Origin: JANOZM01 sp031429355
GTDB taxonomy: Bacteria > Pseudomonadota > Gammaproteobacteria > Burkholderiales > Burkholderiaceae_E
Assembly: GCA_031429355.1 (NCBI GenBank)
Contig: JANOZM010000012.1
Coordinates: 62,001-126,000 of the forward strand
Length of the DNA stretch: 64,000 nt
Direction of reading: 5' to 3'
The position numbers and the translations under genes are program-made. This document shows positions 51,875 to 60,856 of the stretch, piece after piece. The notes under the pieces are model-generated. The model had not been told where the DNA came from and searched no databases. It saw only the letters and a list, made by a program, of their open reading frames with translations. Numbering within the stretch: the stretch's first letter is position 1; each line of letters begins with the position of its first letter.

Positions 51875-54700
51875 CTATGTCAAGCTTACCGGTGCGGAGG
51901 ATGCTAGCGAAGATGCCACAGTGTCGATGATTTTTTCCAAAACCTCAAATTCGCTTGGTTTGACTAAATGATAATTAAAGCCAGCGTCCATTGCAGTCTG
52001 CACATCGCTATCTTTACCGTAGCCCGTGAGGGCGATCAAGACGATTCCTTTCAGCCTGTCATCAAGCCGAATCCGCCTGGCTACTTCATAACCGCTCAGC
52101 CCAGGTAGACCGATATCTAGTACGACGACATGAGGTAATGAAGCTTGTACCGCCGCAAGCGCGCTAAAGCCCTCGTGGGACACAGACACTTTGTGGCCCG
52201 ACATTTCTATTAATAATGCCAAAGTGTTAGCCGCATCAACATTGTCATCGACTACTAAAACATGACAAGCGTTTAACTCCCGAATGTCTAGATCAATAGG
52301 CGAAACAATTGACTCGGAATCAAGCGTGCTTATCGTAGTCGATACTAGCGGTAGCCTCACAGTGAATAGACTTCCACGGCCTGCCGTGCTTTGCGCTGCA
52401 ACAGTACCACCGTGCAGCTCTACTAAGCGCTTAACTAAACATAGTCCTATTCCCATGCCTCCTTCAGATCGGTCCAGTGAACGTGCTGCCTGAGTAAATA
52501 GATCAAAAATATGGGGTAGCAATTCAGGGGCTATGCCAATTCCAGTATCCGTTACCGTCAGTATTGCAAAGTCATCTTCTCTTCGAACGGCCAGATTAAT
52601 AAGGCCGCCTTTGTCTGTATATTTAGAGGCATTAGATAATAAATTCACAATGACTTGTTCTAAGCGTGTCGCGTCTGCAAATAAGCTGATCGGCTCCCGA
52701 GGTATTTCCACCGTTAGTTTATGCTGGCGTTGCAAAATCAGCGGTTGTGTTGTCTCGATTGCGCCATCAATGATTGAGTTTAAAAAAACGTGCTCGTGGC
52801 GAAGTAATACTTGCCCTGTATTAATACGTGAAACGTCTAGTAACTCATCCACATGACGAGTAAGCTGGCGTACTTGGCGGTCGATAACCGAACGTGCCTC
52901 TTTTTGTATTTTTGTCTCGCCTGGTTGCATTTCAAGAAGATGCAGCGCATTGACAATGGGTGCTAAGGGGTTACGTAATTCATGGCTAAGCATCGCTAAA
53001 AATTCGTTCTTGCGACGGTCTTCTTCTACTAGCTTATGAGATTGGTCCAGAAGCAATTGTTCGGCGCGTTTTCTAGCAGTAATATTTGTAAATAACAAAG
53101 CGACTTTGCGGCTTTGCTCTCCTCCGATTCGGAAAGCGTAGACATCGAACCATTGATCATCCATGCTAGTTGCTTTGTTCTCGAAGCGAATTGGCTTTCC
53201 AGTCTGCGCAACCTCGCCATAAACCTGAAACCAAAACAACTCAAGCGTTGGTACTAACTCACTGATTTTCATGCCCGTGGCATTGCTGATGCCGGTCAGT
53301 TTTTCAAAGGATGGGTTAATTTCCAAGTGCAAGTAATCCACCGGATTATTTTGCGCGTCGAACAACATTTCAATTACACAAAAGCCCTCATCAATCGAGT
53401 TAAATAAAGTACGGTAGCGCTCGTCAGATTCTTGCAACTGCACTTGCGCTCGTTTTTGTTCCGTTACGTTGCTTGCAGTTCCGAACCATTCCACAATTTC
53501 ACCGGTGGCATCAAACACAGGAACCGCGTGTGAAGATGTCCATCCTAAACTACCGTCCACTGACAGAACTTGATGTTCCATTTGAAAAAAGCGCTTGGTT
53601 CGAATCGCTTCATCGACCACCGCCATCACACGGACTTGATCATTAGGATGTATGTATTCTTGAAGCCAGTTAATGTTCGGGACGGATGTGCTATTCAGAA
53701 AGCCTCGGCCATCGAGTTGGTGCATCACGCGCCAGTCGGGACTCATTTGGTATACAACGTCTGCACTTGCTGTAACTAATGCTCGAAATCGCTCTTCTCG
53801 AAGCTGCAATTCTTTTTCCGTTTTTTTTCGTTCAGTAATATTGAGATTGGTCGCCAGTTTTTTAGATGGGCTGAAACGTGCATCAAGAACTGATCCCCAT
53901 CTGGTTTCAATCCAGCGCTCTAGGTGATCATCGCCAATTACGCGATAATCTAGCATTCCGGTCGGTGCTCCTGCAAAAAATCGCTGCAATTCTGAGGCGA
54001 CGCGGTCTCGATCCTCGGGGTGCACATGACTAATAAATGATTGGCTGGCAACTAATCCATCGCCATTACTTTCGGGCTCTAAATAACCCATTACCGACGC
54101 GAAGTTTTCAGGTGTGGTGAGTTGACCATTGGCGGAGTCGATTTCTACGTATGTCAACCCGGCTGCTGCGGCCGCGTGTTTGAGGCGCCACTCACTTTCT
54201 GCCAATTCTTTAAACGCTAATTCTAGTTGGACTGTGCGCGCGTTTAATGCATCCTCCGCCTGTTTTTTATCGGTAATGTCCCGGGACATCGCGAGTAAGC
54301 GTGCGGGTTTGCCTTCGACATCCAAAATTGGGGAAACCACTACATGCCACCAACGGGGTGCATTCAATGAGGTTCGAAAGAACCCGGTAAAGCTTTGAGT
54401 CTTTCCTGACGCAGCGGCTTTAACAGCTTCTTGGGCTGCTAGTAAATCGCCGTCTTTCCAAAAATTAAACCAAGTGGTATTTAAGAATGACTCAACGCAG
54501 TCGACCCCCAGTATTCGCTCACCATTAGGCATCGCTAACAAAATGCCATTAAGGTCAAGCACCTTGATGCAATCCACACTGCTTTCGATAATGCTGCGAT
54601 TAAAAGCTTCACTTACCGCTGTGGCAGCGTTTACACTAGCATGCAATTCGGCTAGTTGTCTTTCGAGAGAAAGGATGCGCTCTTCAGGAGGGGTTGTCAT
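51875..54700 (-). CDS. Hybrid sensor histidine kinase with four PAS domains and a receiver
   Basis: This is a 941-residue protein. It begins with a short coiled coil (ERILSLERQLAELHASVNAA), followed by about four PAS/PAC units (roughly 35-150, 160-290, 300-420, 425-550). HisKA follows with His573 in AMLSHELRNPLAP, then HATPase_c (NLLSNASKYTDKGG, DTGIGIAPELL, GGMGIGLCLV), and a C-terminal receiver with phospho-acceptor Asp862 in VVVLDIGLPGLSG. No membrane span, so it senses internal cues. A partner regulator is not adjacent. Confidence 0.94.
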   Translation of the reverse strand: MTTPPEERILSLERQLAELHASVNAATAVSEAFNRSIIESSVDCIKVLDLNGILLAMPNGERILGVDCVESFLNTTWFNFWKDGDLLAAQEAVKAAASGKTQSFTGFFRTSLNAPRWWHVVVSPILDVEGKPARLLAMSRDITDKKQAEDALNARTVQLELAFKELAESEWRLKHAAAAAGLTYVEIDSANGQLTTPENFASVMGYLEPESNGDGLVASQSFISHVHPEDRDRVASELQRFFAGAPTGMLDYRVIGDDHLERWIETRWGSVLDARFSPSKKLATNLNITERKKTEKELQLREERFRALVTASADVVYQMSPDWRVMHQLDGRGFLNSTSVPNINWLQEYIHPNDQVRVMAVVDEAIRTKRFFQMEHQVLSVDGSLGWTSSHAVPVFDATGEIVEWFGTASNVTEQKRAQVQLQESDERYRTLFNSIDEGFCVIEMLFDAQNNPVDYLHLEINPSFEKLTGISNATGMKISELVPTLELFWFQVYGEVAQTGKPIRFENKATSMDDQWFDVYAFRIGGEQSRKVALLFTNITARKRAEQLLLDQSHKLVEEDRRKNEFLAMLSHELRNPLAPIVNALHLLEMQPGETKIQKEARSVIDRQVRQLTRHVDELLDVSRINTGQVLLRHEHVFLNSIIDGAIETTQPLILQRQHKLTVEIPREPISLFADATRLEQVIVNLLSNASKYTDKGGLINLAVRREDDFAILTVTDTGIGIAPELLPHIFDLFTQAARSLDRSEGGMGIGLCLVKRLVELHGGTVAAQSTAGRGSLFTVRLPLVSTTISTLDSESIVSPIDLDIRELNACHVLVVDDNVDAANTLALLIEMSGHKVSVSHEGFSALAAVQASLPHVVVLDIGLPGLSGYEVARRIRLDDRLKGIVLIALTGYGKDSDVQTAMDAGFNYHLVKPSEFEVLEKIIDTVASSLASSAPVSLT

Positions 54701-54815
54701 GTTAGTGGCAGAACCTCTGTAATGTTCATCAGTGATAATACATCTACTAAACTGCTAATTGCAGGAATCGCGAGTTTTTATAAAATCAACGCGTAAAGCC
54801 GAACGAGGTAATCCC

Positions 54816-54875
54816 GTGAGTATTGAGCAATTGACCCAAGCTAAATCTGTTTATTCTTTGCATGCACCCACCTAA
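54816..54875 (+). other. Possible leader peptide or broken 5' end of the kinase gene
   Basis: GTG at 54816 with GAGG 8 bases upstream opens a 19-codon frame (MSIEQLTQAKSVYSLHAPT) that stops at 54875, inside the start of the APH-like gene. The next frame resumes with NYLASDFGF. Either it is a coupled leader, or a small insertion has split the native N-terminus. Confidence 0.4.
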
Positions 54876-55926
54876 TTATTTGGCTTCTGACTTTGGTTTC
54901 AATCCTGATTTGCAGCTAGAAACGCTAGCCGACAAAGGTCTAGCGCATACACATATTCGCATTGTTGGAACGGGATTTTTAGCCAGAATTCCTAAACAAA
55001 GCCAGCTAAATTTAGATGCACTTAGCAATTTACTTTATCAAAAAACCTGTTTTGAACGAGCATCGCCTTCTGGTTCAACGCCTCGGTTGTTACGGGTCGT
55101 TGACCCAAACCCAACCTTGCCGCGCGGGGCGCTGATTGTGCAGGAAATTATTGGGCGAACAGTCGATTTGGGTCACGATCTTACCGGGCTCGCTAAAAGT
55201 CTAAGCGCAGTGCACGCATTGTGTTGCCCATTAGTTGCTCAGCGAGCGCCGCTAAAAAGCCCTCTCGATCCGCTGCAAGAAGTGTTGCAAGAAATTGAGC
55301 AACATCTAGTGCAAGCCGGTTATAAAACACACCAACAGGACTTTTTAAGTCAAGCGATCAATCGTAGTCTTTCGATCATTAGACGAGCAAGTGGCTATGC
55401 TAGTAAGCCACCGACTCGGCTGATCGGTTTCGATGTTCACCCCGGTAATTTTATGGTGACTTTGGCGGGCGATGCAATCTTGGTTGATCTTGAAAAATGC
55501 CGTTACAGCTATGCCGGATTTGACTTAGCGCATGCCACAAACTACACATCGACGACTTGGGACAAGGAAACCAGCGCAATTTTAAGCGTCCCGCAAGTAG
55601 CAGACTTTTATTCGACTTGGACAGAGTCCATTAATTCGCAATCACATTCCAAAATGAACGCCTCAAATGATCAGCAATGGTTTGGGGTGTTACGCCGTGC
55701 GATGTGGCTTTGGTCGATATCATGGTGCTTAAAGTGGCAAACCGTTTCAGCCAACCCAACGACGGCAGTTATACAAACCGGCGAGGATTGGTCCGAATCA
55801 AGTAGTGACCCAGCGCTTATTGAGCATGTTCGGGAGCGAGTCGCTCATTACCTCAGCCCAGCGGCAATTGCATTCGTCGAGCACGAAGCCCACGAGTTAG
55901 AAAAAATATGGGACAACACAATTTGA
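54862..55926 (+). CDS. APH-like phosphotransferase (kinase fold)
   Basis: This 354-residue protein has the aminoglycoside phosphotransferase/choline kinase fold. The catalytic loop appears as IGFDVHPGNFMV (the Brenner HxD motif in altered form) and the metal-binding Asp in ILVDLEKCRYSY. Early on it has IVGTGFLARIPKQSQLN as the nucleotide region. It probably phosphorylates a small hydroxyl compound. It is the first gene of an operon with glycosyltransferase and nucleoside hydrolase genes, overlapping the next by 19 bases if the long start is used. Confidence 0.75.
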   Translation: MHPPNYLASDFGFNPDLQLETLADKGLAHTHIRIVGTGFLARIPKQSQLNLDALSNLLYQKTCFERASPSGSTPRLLRVVDPNPTLPRGALIVQEIIGRTVDLGHDLTGLAKSLSAVHALCCPLVAQRAPLKSPLDPLQEVLQEIEQHLVQAGYKTHQQDFLSQAINRSLSIIRRASGYASKPPTRLIGFDVHPGNFMVTLAGDAILVDLEKCRYSYAGFDLAHATNYTSTTWDKETSAILSVPQVADFYSTWTESINSQSHSKMNASNDQQWFGVLRRAMWLWSISWCLKWQTVSANPTTAVIQTGEDWSESSSDPALIEHVRERVAHYLSPAAIAFVEHEAHELEKIWDNTI

Positions 55927-57422
55927 TCCCGACCAATAAAGTTTCGGCCATTGAAGTACCGTATGTAAATGCAGCCAGTTTGAGTTCCCCCAGCATTTGT
56001 GTTCGACCGGGCATCCAATTTGGTCAGCTCATGCCAAAACCTGACGTGGCAATTATTATGCCGATTCTCAATGAAGGTCTCGAACTTGAAGAGAGGCTTG
56101 CGCAACATAAGGAACGGTATCGTCTTGGTTATCTGTTAGTGGTTGTAGACGGCGGAAGTAGCGACGCTAGCGAAACTATTGCTCGCCAATATGCCGATGT
56201 GTATGTCCGCTCTGCTCGCGGGCGGGCAACGCAAATGAATGCCGGAGCCGACGCTCTAATCGCTTTAAAAATCGCCATACCAACATTACTTTTTTTACAT
56301 GCAGATACCGAACTGCCTACTGGCGCTATCGGCGAAATTCGCGCGCGAATATCCGCCGGATATCGCTGGGGGCGATTTGATGTCCAAATCATTGCCGATT
56401 CGAAAGCTGTAGGATCAAGCCGCAAACTGACCGTCACGAATCAGCCATGGTCGTTAAACTTAGTTAGCTTTATGATGAACTGGCGTTCCCGCGTAAGTGG
56501 GATCGCAACAGGCGATCAAGCTATTTTTGTTTTGCAGAGTGAGTTTCAGGCAATTGGCGGTTATCCGGTTCAGGCGCTCATGGAAGATGTTGCGCTTAGC
56601 AAAGTAGTAGGCTCACGTGGTCGACCGGCAAACCTGCGTGCAAAAGTATTTACTTCGGGGCGGCGCTGGGAAACGCACGGCACTGCCAAAACTATATTAA
56701 ATATGTGGCGTCTACGATTTTCGTATTTTTTTGGAACCGATACCAACTCACTAGCGGCTGCTTACGGATACAAAATACGGGCTACAGCCGATATTGCGGT
56801 TATGTCAAAGGCACCCATTGCTGGGCTCGCCAAAACCCGCCTAATTCCGCTGCTAGGCGCAAACGGTGCTGCGCGTGCTCATCGACAAATGTTGTTAAAG
56901 ACACTTGCTACGGCACGTTGGGCATCAACCGGTGCTTTAACCTTGTGGTGTGCGTCCGATATAAATCATCGCTTGTTTCAACTGCTTCATAAAAGGTTCG
57001 GTCTGCCGCTTAGAAATCAGCCAGAAGGCGATTTAGGAATCCGTATGAGTAGCATTAGCAAAACGCATTTCGCTCAGTTTCCTAGTCGATCATTGATCAT
57101 TGTGGGTACAGACTGCCCATACCTAGAGCCGAGACACTTTGAACTGGTTGCACAAAAACTTCAAACAGTCGATGTGGTTTTTATTGGTGCTAACGATGGC
57201 GGTTATGTTCTCGTTGGTTTACGCAAGCACACAACAGAAATTTTCGAGTCAATCAGCTGGAGTACCGAAAAAGTCATGCAACAAACACTCGCACAGCTAC
57301 AAGCAAGCGCTAGAAGTTTTACAATAATTGAGTCGCTAACCGATATTGATGCGCCGGACGATTGGCAACAGTTGCCGTCTGAGCGCTTAAAACTTTTTTC
57401 TGAAATCGGAAGTCTGCAATGA
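55908..57422 (+). CDS. Fused glycosyltransferase (TIGR04283-like plus TIGR04282-like)
   Basis: This is a 504-residue protein of two parts. Residues about 42-285 are a GT2 domain of the TIGR04283 type (VAIIMPILNEGLELEERLAQ, VVDGGSSDASETIARQ, LFLHADTELP, PVQALMEDVALS). From about 298 a DUF2064/TIGR04282-type nucleotidyl/glycosyltransferase follows (IAVMSKAPIAGLAKTRLIP, IVGTDCPYLEPRHFELV, DGGYVLVGLRK). Both families are annotated as linked with arsenosugar biosynthesis in some bacteria. ATG at 55908 gives an odd 41-residue leader; ATG at 56031 is an alternative start. The last 4 bases overlap the nucleoside hydrolase. Confidence 0.87.
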   Translation: MGQHNLIPTNKVSAIEVPYVNAASLSSPSICVRPGIQFGQLMPKPDVAIIMPILNEGLELEERLAQHKERYRLGYLLVVVDGGSSDASETIARQYADVYVRSARGRATQMNAGADALIALKIAIPTLLFLHADTELPTGAIGEIRARISAGYRWGRFDVQIIADSKAVGSSRKLTVTNQPWSLNLVSFMMNWRSRVSGIATGDQAIFVLQSEFQAIGGYPVQALMEDVALSKVVGSRGRPANLRAKVFTSGRRWETHGTAKTILNMWRLRFSYFFGTDTNSLAAAYGYKIRATADIAVMSKAPIAGLAKTRLIPLLGANGAARAHRQMLLKTLATARWASTGALTLWCASDINHRLFQLLHKRFGLPLRNQPEGDLGIRMSSISKTHFAQFPSRSLIIVGTDCPYLEPRHFELVAQKLQTVDVVFIGANDGGYVLVGLRKHTTEIFESISWSTEKVMQQTLAQLQASARSFTIIESLTDIDAPDDWQQLPSERLKLFSEIGSLQ

Positions 57423-58462
57423 CAGAGCCAACACCAACTCTTTTCTCTGACGATTGGTATCGTCTGCGGCTCTTACATCCTTCGGGGCGTGCAATAATAA
57501 ACAAAAAAATCGATGCACCGATTCGGGTTGTGATTGATGCTGATGCCGCTAACGAGATCGATGATCAATTTGCCATTGCATGGGCTTTGCAGCGACCAGA
57601 TCGGTTGTGCATCGAAGCACTTTATGCCGCGCCGTTTTCGTTCGCCCATCGCAAATCAACACTTACTAAGGCTCCAATATTTGCCCCACCCGATGCAGCG
57701 CCATTTGCTTCGCCACAAATTGGCATGGAGCGCAGCCTAGATGAAATTCGCCGAGTGATGTCTTTTTTGCCATCATCAAGGCAACCCATTGTTTGTGCCG
57801 GCAGTCCAATTTATATGCCGTCAAAAACGACACCGGTCGATAGCGCTGCGGTACAGCATTTGATTCAATTGGCACGTTCGATTGACGATCGTGATGAGCC
57901 TTTGTATGTGGTCGCTTTGGGTTGTCTAACGAACATTAGTAGCGCCTTACTGATAGCGCCCGATATCGCATCGAAAATAGTCGTTGTTTGGACTGCCGGA
58001 TTTCCGAGCCATGCACCGCATATCAACAAAGCGTTTAACCTTGAGCAAGACTTGTGGGCCAGTCAAATACTCTTCGAGTCCAAAGTGCCTGTACTGTATC
58101 AACCGGGTTATCACGTCGGTGCTCAACTTCGTCTATCGTTGATCGAGATGCGCACGTACGTCAACGAGCACAGCAAGATTGGGAGTTATTTGTACAGCTT
58201 ATTTACCAACAATCCGCTGTGGCCAATTCTTGGTCTAGATGGGCGAGAGCCCTATAGCTGGGTGATTTGGGACATCATTTGCGTCGCATGGCTTTTAAAC
58301 GCCGATTGGGTACCGAGTCATATGGTTCCCAGCCCACGATTAAACGATTTGTTGGTTTGGGAAAAAAACGACCAACCCAAGTTAATACGCGAAGCCTACG
58401 CGGTCCAACGTGACGCAATTTTTAACCAGTTGTTTACTGATTTAAAAACCAACCTTAGTTAA
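57419..58462 (+). CDS. Nucleoside hydrolase (IunH superfamily)
   Basis: This 347-residue protein has the calcium-binding N-terminal motif in altered form, VVIDADAANEIDDQFAIAWA, and later APDIASKIVVVWTAG, where other members have a conserved catalytic segment. Members cleave the N-glycosidic bond of nucleosides. The overlap with the glycosyltransferase gene (ATGA) suggests the substrate is a modified nucleoside made or used by the same operon. It ends 6 bases from the convergent YnjD-like gene. Confidence 0.85.
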   Translation: MTEPTPTLFSDDWYRLRLLHPSGRAIINKKIDAPIRVVIDADAANEIDDQFAIAWALQRPDRLCIEALYAAPFSFAHRKSTLTKAPIFAPPDAAPFASPQIGMERSLDEIRRVMSFLPSSRQPIVCAGSPIYMPSKTTPVDSAAVQHLIQLARSIDDRDEPLYVVALGCLTNISSALLIAPDIASKIVVVWTAGFPSHAPHINKAFNLEQDLWASQILFESKVPVLYQPGYHVGAQLRLSLIEMRTYVNEHSKIGSYLYSLFTNNPLWPILGLDGREPYSWVIWDIICVAWLLNADWVPSHMVPSPRLNDLLVWEKNDQPKLIREAYAVQRDAIFNQLFTDLKTNLS

Positions 58463-58468
58463 AAAAAT

Positions 58469-59116
58469 TTAATCGAGACGAATAACCAAATCGGGTTGTG
58501 CAATGTCGGCATTGTCGTGGGTGACTAGCAAAGTCGGTATGCCACGCGCTTTCACCGAGCTAAAAACCGTTTGGCGCATGCGCTCACGCAAGTGAGCATC
58601 AAACTTTGAAAAAGGTTCATCCAGCAATAGCGCTTGCGGCTCTGCCAACAAGGCGCGCATTAGGCTAATGCGTGCACGCTGTCCACCCGACAAAGTGGCT
58701 GGATTCGACTTTTCATATTCACTCAACGAGACCTCGGATAAAGCAGTGCGCATTTTTTCGAGTCGTTCTACTCTTGAACCAGGAGGTATCGCAAACAACA
58801 AGTTTTCGCCAACTGTCATATGCGGGAACAGTAAATCATCTTGGAACAACATGCCGATTCGTCTTTGTGCTGTCGGCAACTGCTCAAGCGCTCGGCCATT
58901 GAGAATGATTTCACCATCAAACGATAGGGCGGCCGGCAAGGTTCCGGCAATTGCCGACAGCAGGCTCGACTTACCACAACCGCTTGGTCCCATTAGGGTA
59001 AACACTTCACCTAATTGAATGGCCAACTGAGCCGGATAGATTAGTTGCGGCGAGACAATCAGTTCGCGACCGGAGGCAATTATTTTTAACGATCGAAGTG
59101 TTAGGTTCAAGCTCAT
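58469..59116 (-). CDS. ynjD: ABC transporter ATPase (YnjD-like)
   Basis: This 215-residue ATPase has Walker A GPSGCGKSS, Q-loop region GMLFQDDLLFPHMTVGENLL, signature LSGGQRAR and Walker B ALLLDEPF, then LLVTHD. It pairs with the two-domain permease and binding protein upstream as a YnjBCD-type importer. The substrate is unknown; YnjBCD resembles thiamine and Fe(III) importers. Confidence 0.93.
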   Translation of the reverse strand: MSLNLTLRSLKIIASGRELIVSPQLIYPAQLAIQLGEVFTLMGPSGCGKSSLLSAIAGTLPAALSFDGEIILNGRALEQLPTAQRRIGMLFQDDLLFPHMTVGENLLFAIPPGSRVERLEKMRTALSEVSLSEYEKSNPATLSGGQRARISLMRALLAEPQALLLDEPFSKFDAHLRERMRQTVFSSVKARGIPTLLVTHDNADIAQPDLVIRLD

Positions 59117-59167
59117 GGAATTAAGTTTATCGGTTCAGGTCTGCTAGGTTATTTCTGACGTACTGGT

Positions 59168-60856
59168 TTAGTTCTGATGCGCTGGTTTAAATCGAGGCCG
59201 CCCAAAATACGCAGCCAATGCAAAAATGAGTGCGGGCAACAACCATTGCATTGCCGCGTAAGCGGCCAACACCGAACGCGCACCACCACTCGATAACACG
59301 ACAGCCTCAGTTGTTACGGTACTAAAACGCCCAGCCCCAATAAACAAAGTACTTAAATATTGCGCAATGCTAACCGAGAATCCAACTGCAAAACTTGCCA
59401 ACAAACTCGCCTTCAGTAAGGGCCATTTCACGCTAAATAAAAACCGCCATCGATTGTGTGCAAGGGTAGCAGTAATGAAGGCATAACGTGTATCAAAACC
59501 AAGATAGGCCGGTGACAATGTAATGAGCACATAGGGTAAAGCCGCTAAAACATGAGCAATCAATACGCCGATCCATAAGCCATCAATTTGCCAGTACACC
59601 GAAAAACGATGCAAACCTATGATCCATAAAACGCCGGGTAAAGCCAACGGTAAGTACAACCATTGGCGCATGATACGGTCCCAAGAAGCGGGGGCCAATT
59701 CGAGCCATGATATCGACCAGATCAATGCTAAAAACGCACTGCACAAACCAAGAGTAAGCGTCCCCCAAATCGTCTGCGCACTGGCGAACACTTGTTGCCA
59801 AGCTTGCATGGTCCAAACATCTGGAACTACATTTGGAAAAGGCCACGGGCCCATAAAACTACTGATCCAAACGGCACACATGATGGCAATGTAACTAGTC
59901 ATGAGCACTGCGAAAAACGGTGCTCGATTAAGCAAGATATCCAAAGACTCAAGGCCGCGTCGCCCCGAGGTTTTTGGATTAATTTTGCGCAAAACAACGG
60001 GCCCGTAACGGCTCAATAAATACAAGGTTAATGTGCTCGCAGCAACCACTAACGCTAGCAACCAAGCTGCAATTGCGCCTTGTTGATTTAACACGGGGTC
60101 GGCATCTAATAACCATTGCCACGTCAGTAAGGCCATGGTCGGTGGGCTCTGAGGCCCGATAATTTGCGCAATGTCTACCACCGTTAAACTGTAGGCTAAA
60201 ACCGCGAACAGTGGTCCCGTTAACCTTGGCCATAATTGCGGCCATACAATGAGCCACCATGCGCGATATCGTTGATACCCCATGCTTTGTGCCGCCTGAA
60301 ACTCACGATACAAACGCGGACCAACATCATCGCGCTGTAATTGCGTTGCGGCAGCCCACAGCAAAAACGGAACTTCTTTTAACACGAGGCAAACAATAAG
60401 TCCGACACCAAGTGGATCTTGATTCGTCGACCAAGGTGGAGGTGCTTCAAAACCCGTTATGCTTGGCGATAAAAAACGTAGCAACCATCCGCTCGGGGCA
60501 ATCCATAACACCACACCAATCGCCAACGCGGCGTGTGGTACCGCCAACATTGCGGGTAACCAACGAATTAACCGAGACCAAACGGGATTGGCAAACGACC
60601 AAGCAATAATTAACGCAGTTACAAACAACGCAATTAGGGTCGCAATTGCCCCAGTTACAAACGACATAAACAGAGCGGGACGCCACTGATTATCGTCCCA
60701 AAACCGCGCAACGGCCAACGCTGATGACAACGATTCGGTCTGCGAAAAAACAGCCATGATCGCTGCTACGAGTGCGCCTAGCACCGGTAAGACAACCAGT
60801 GCCGCCAAAACAATTACGGACTTCGGCGGCAAGCTAGCGTTGTGTGCGCAATTCAC
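59168..60856 (-). CDS. ynjC: ABC permease, two fused domains (YnjC-like)
   Basis: This is a 562-residue protein of about 12 membrane helices with two BPD_transp domains (about 60-285 and 340-550). The EAA-like loops are in EFQAAQSMGYQRYRAWWLIV and in the segment with YAFITATLAHNRWRFLFSVK. The start is GTG, overlapping the binding-protein stop (TAGTG). Such fusion permeases occur in FbpB/ThiP/YnjC. Confidence 0.93.
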   Translation of the reverse strand: MNCAHNASLPPKSVIVLAALVVLPVLGALVAAIMAVFSQTESLSSALAVARFWDDNQWRPALFMSFVTGAIATLIALFVTALIIAWSFANPVWSRLIRWLPAMLAVPHAALAIGVVLWIAPSGWLLRFLSPSITGFEAPPPWSTNQDPLGVGLIVCLVLKEVPFLLWAAATQLQRDDVGPRLYREFQAAQSMGYQRYRAWWLIVWPQLWPRLTGPLFAVLAYSLTVVDIAQIIGPQSPPTMALLTWQWLLDADPVLNQQGAIAAWLLALVVAASTLTLYLLSRYGPVVLRKINPKTSGRRGLESLDILLNRAPFFAVLMTSYIAIMCAVWISSFMGPWPFPNVVPDVWTMQAWQQVFASAQTIWGTLTLGLCSAFLALIWSISWLELAPASWDRIMRQWLYLPLALPGVLWIIGLHRFSVYWQIDGLWIGVLIAHVLAALPYVLITLSPAYLGFDTRYAFITATLAHNRWRFLFSVKWPLLKASLLASFAVGFSVSIAQYLSTLFIGAGRFSTVTTEAVVLSSGGARSVLAAYAAMQWLLPALIFALAAYFGRPRFKPAHQN

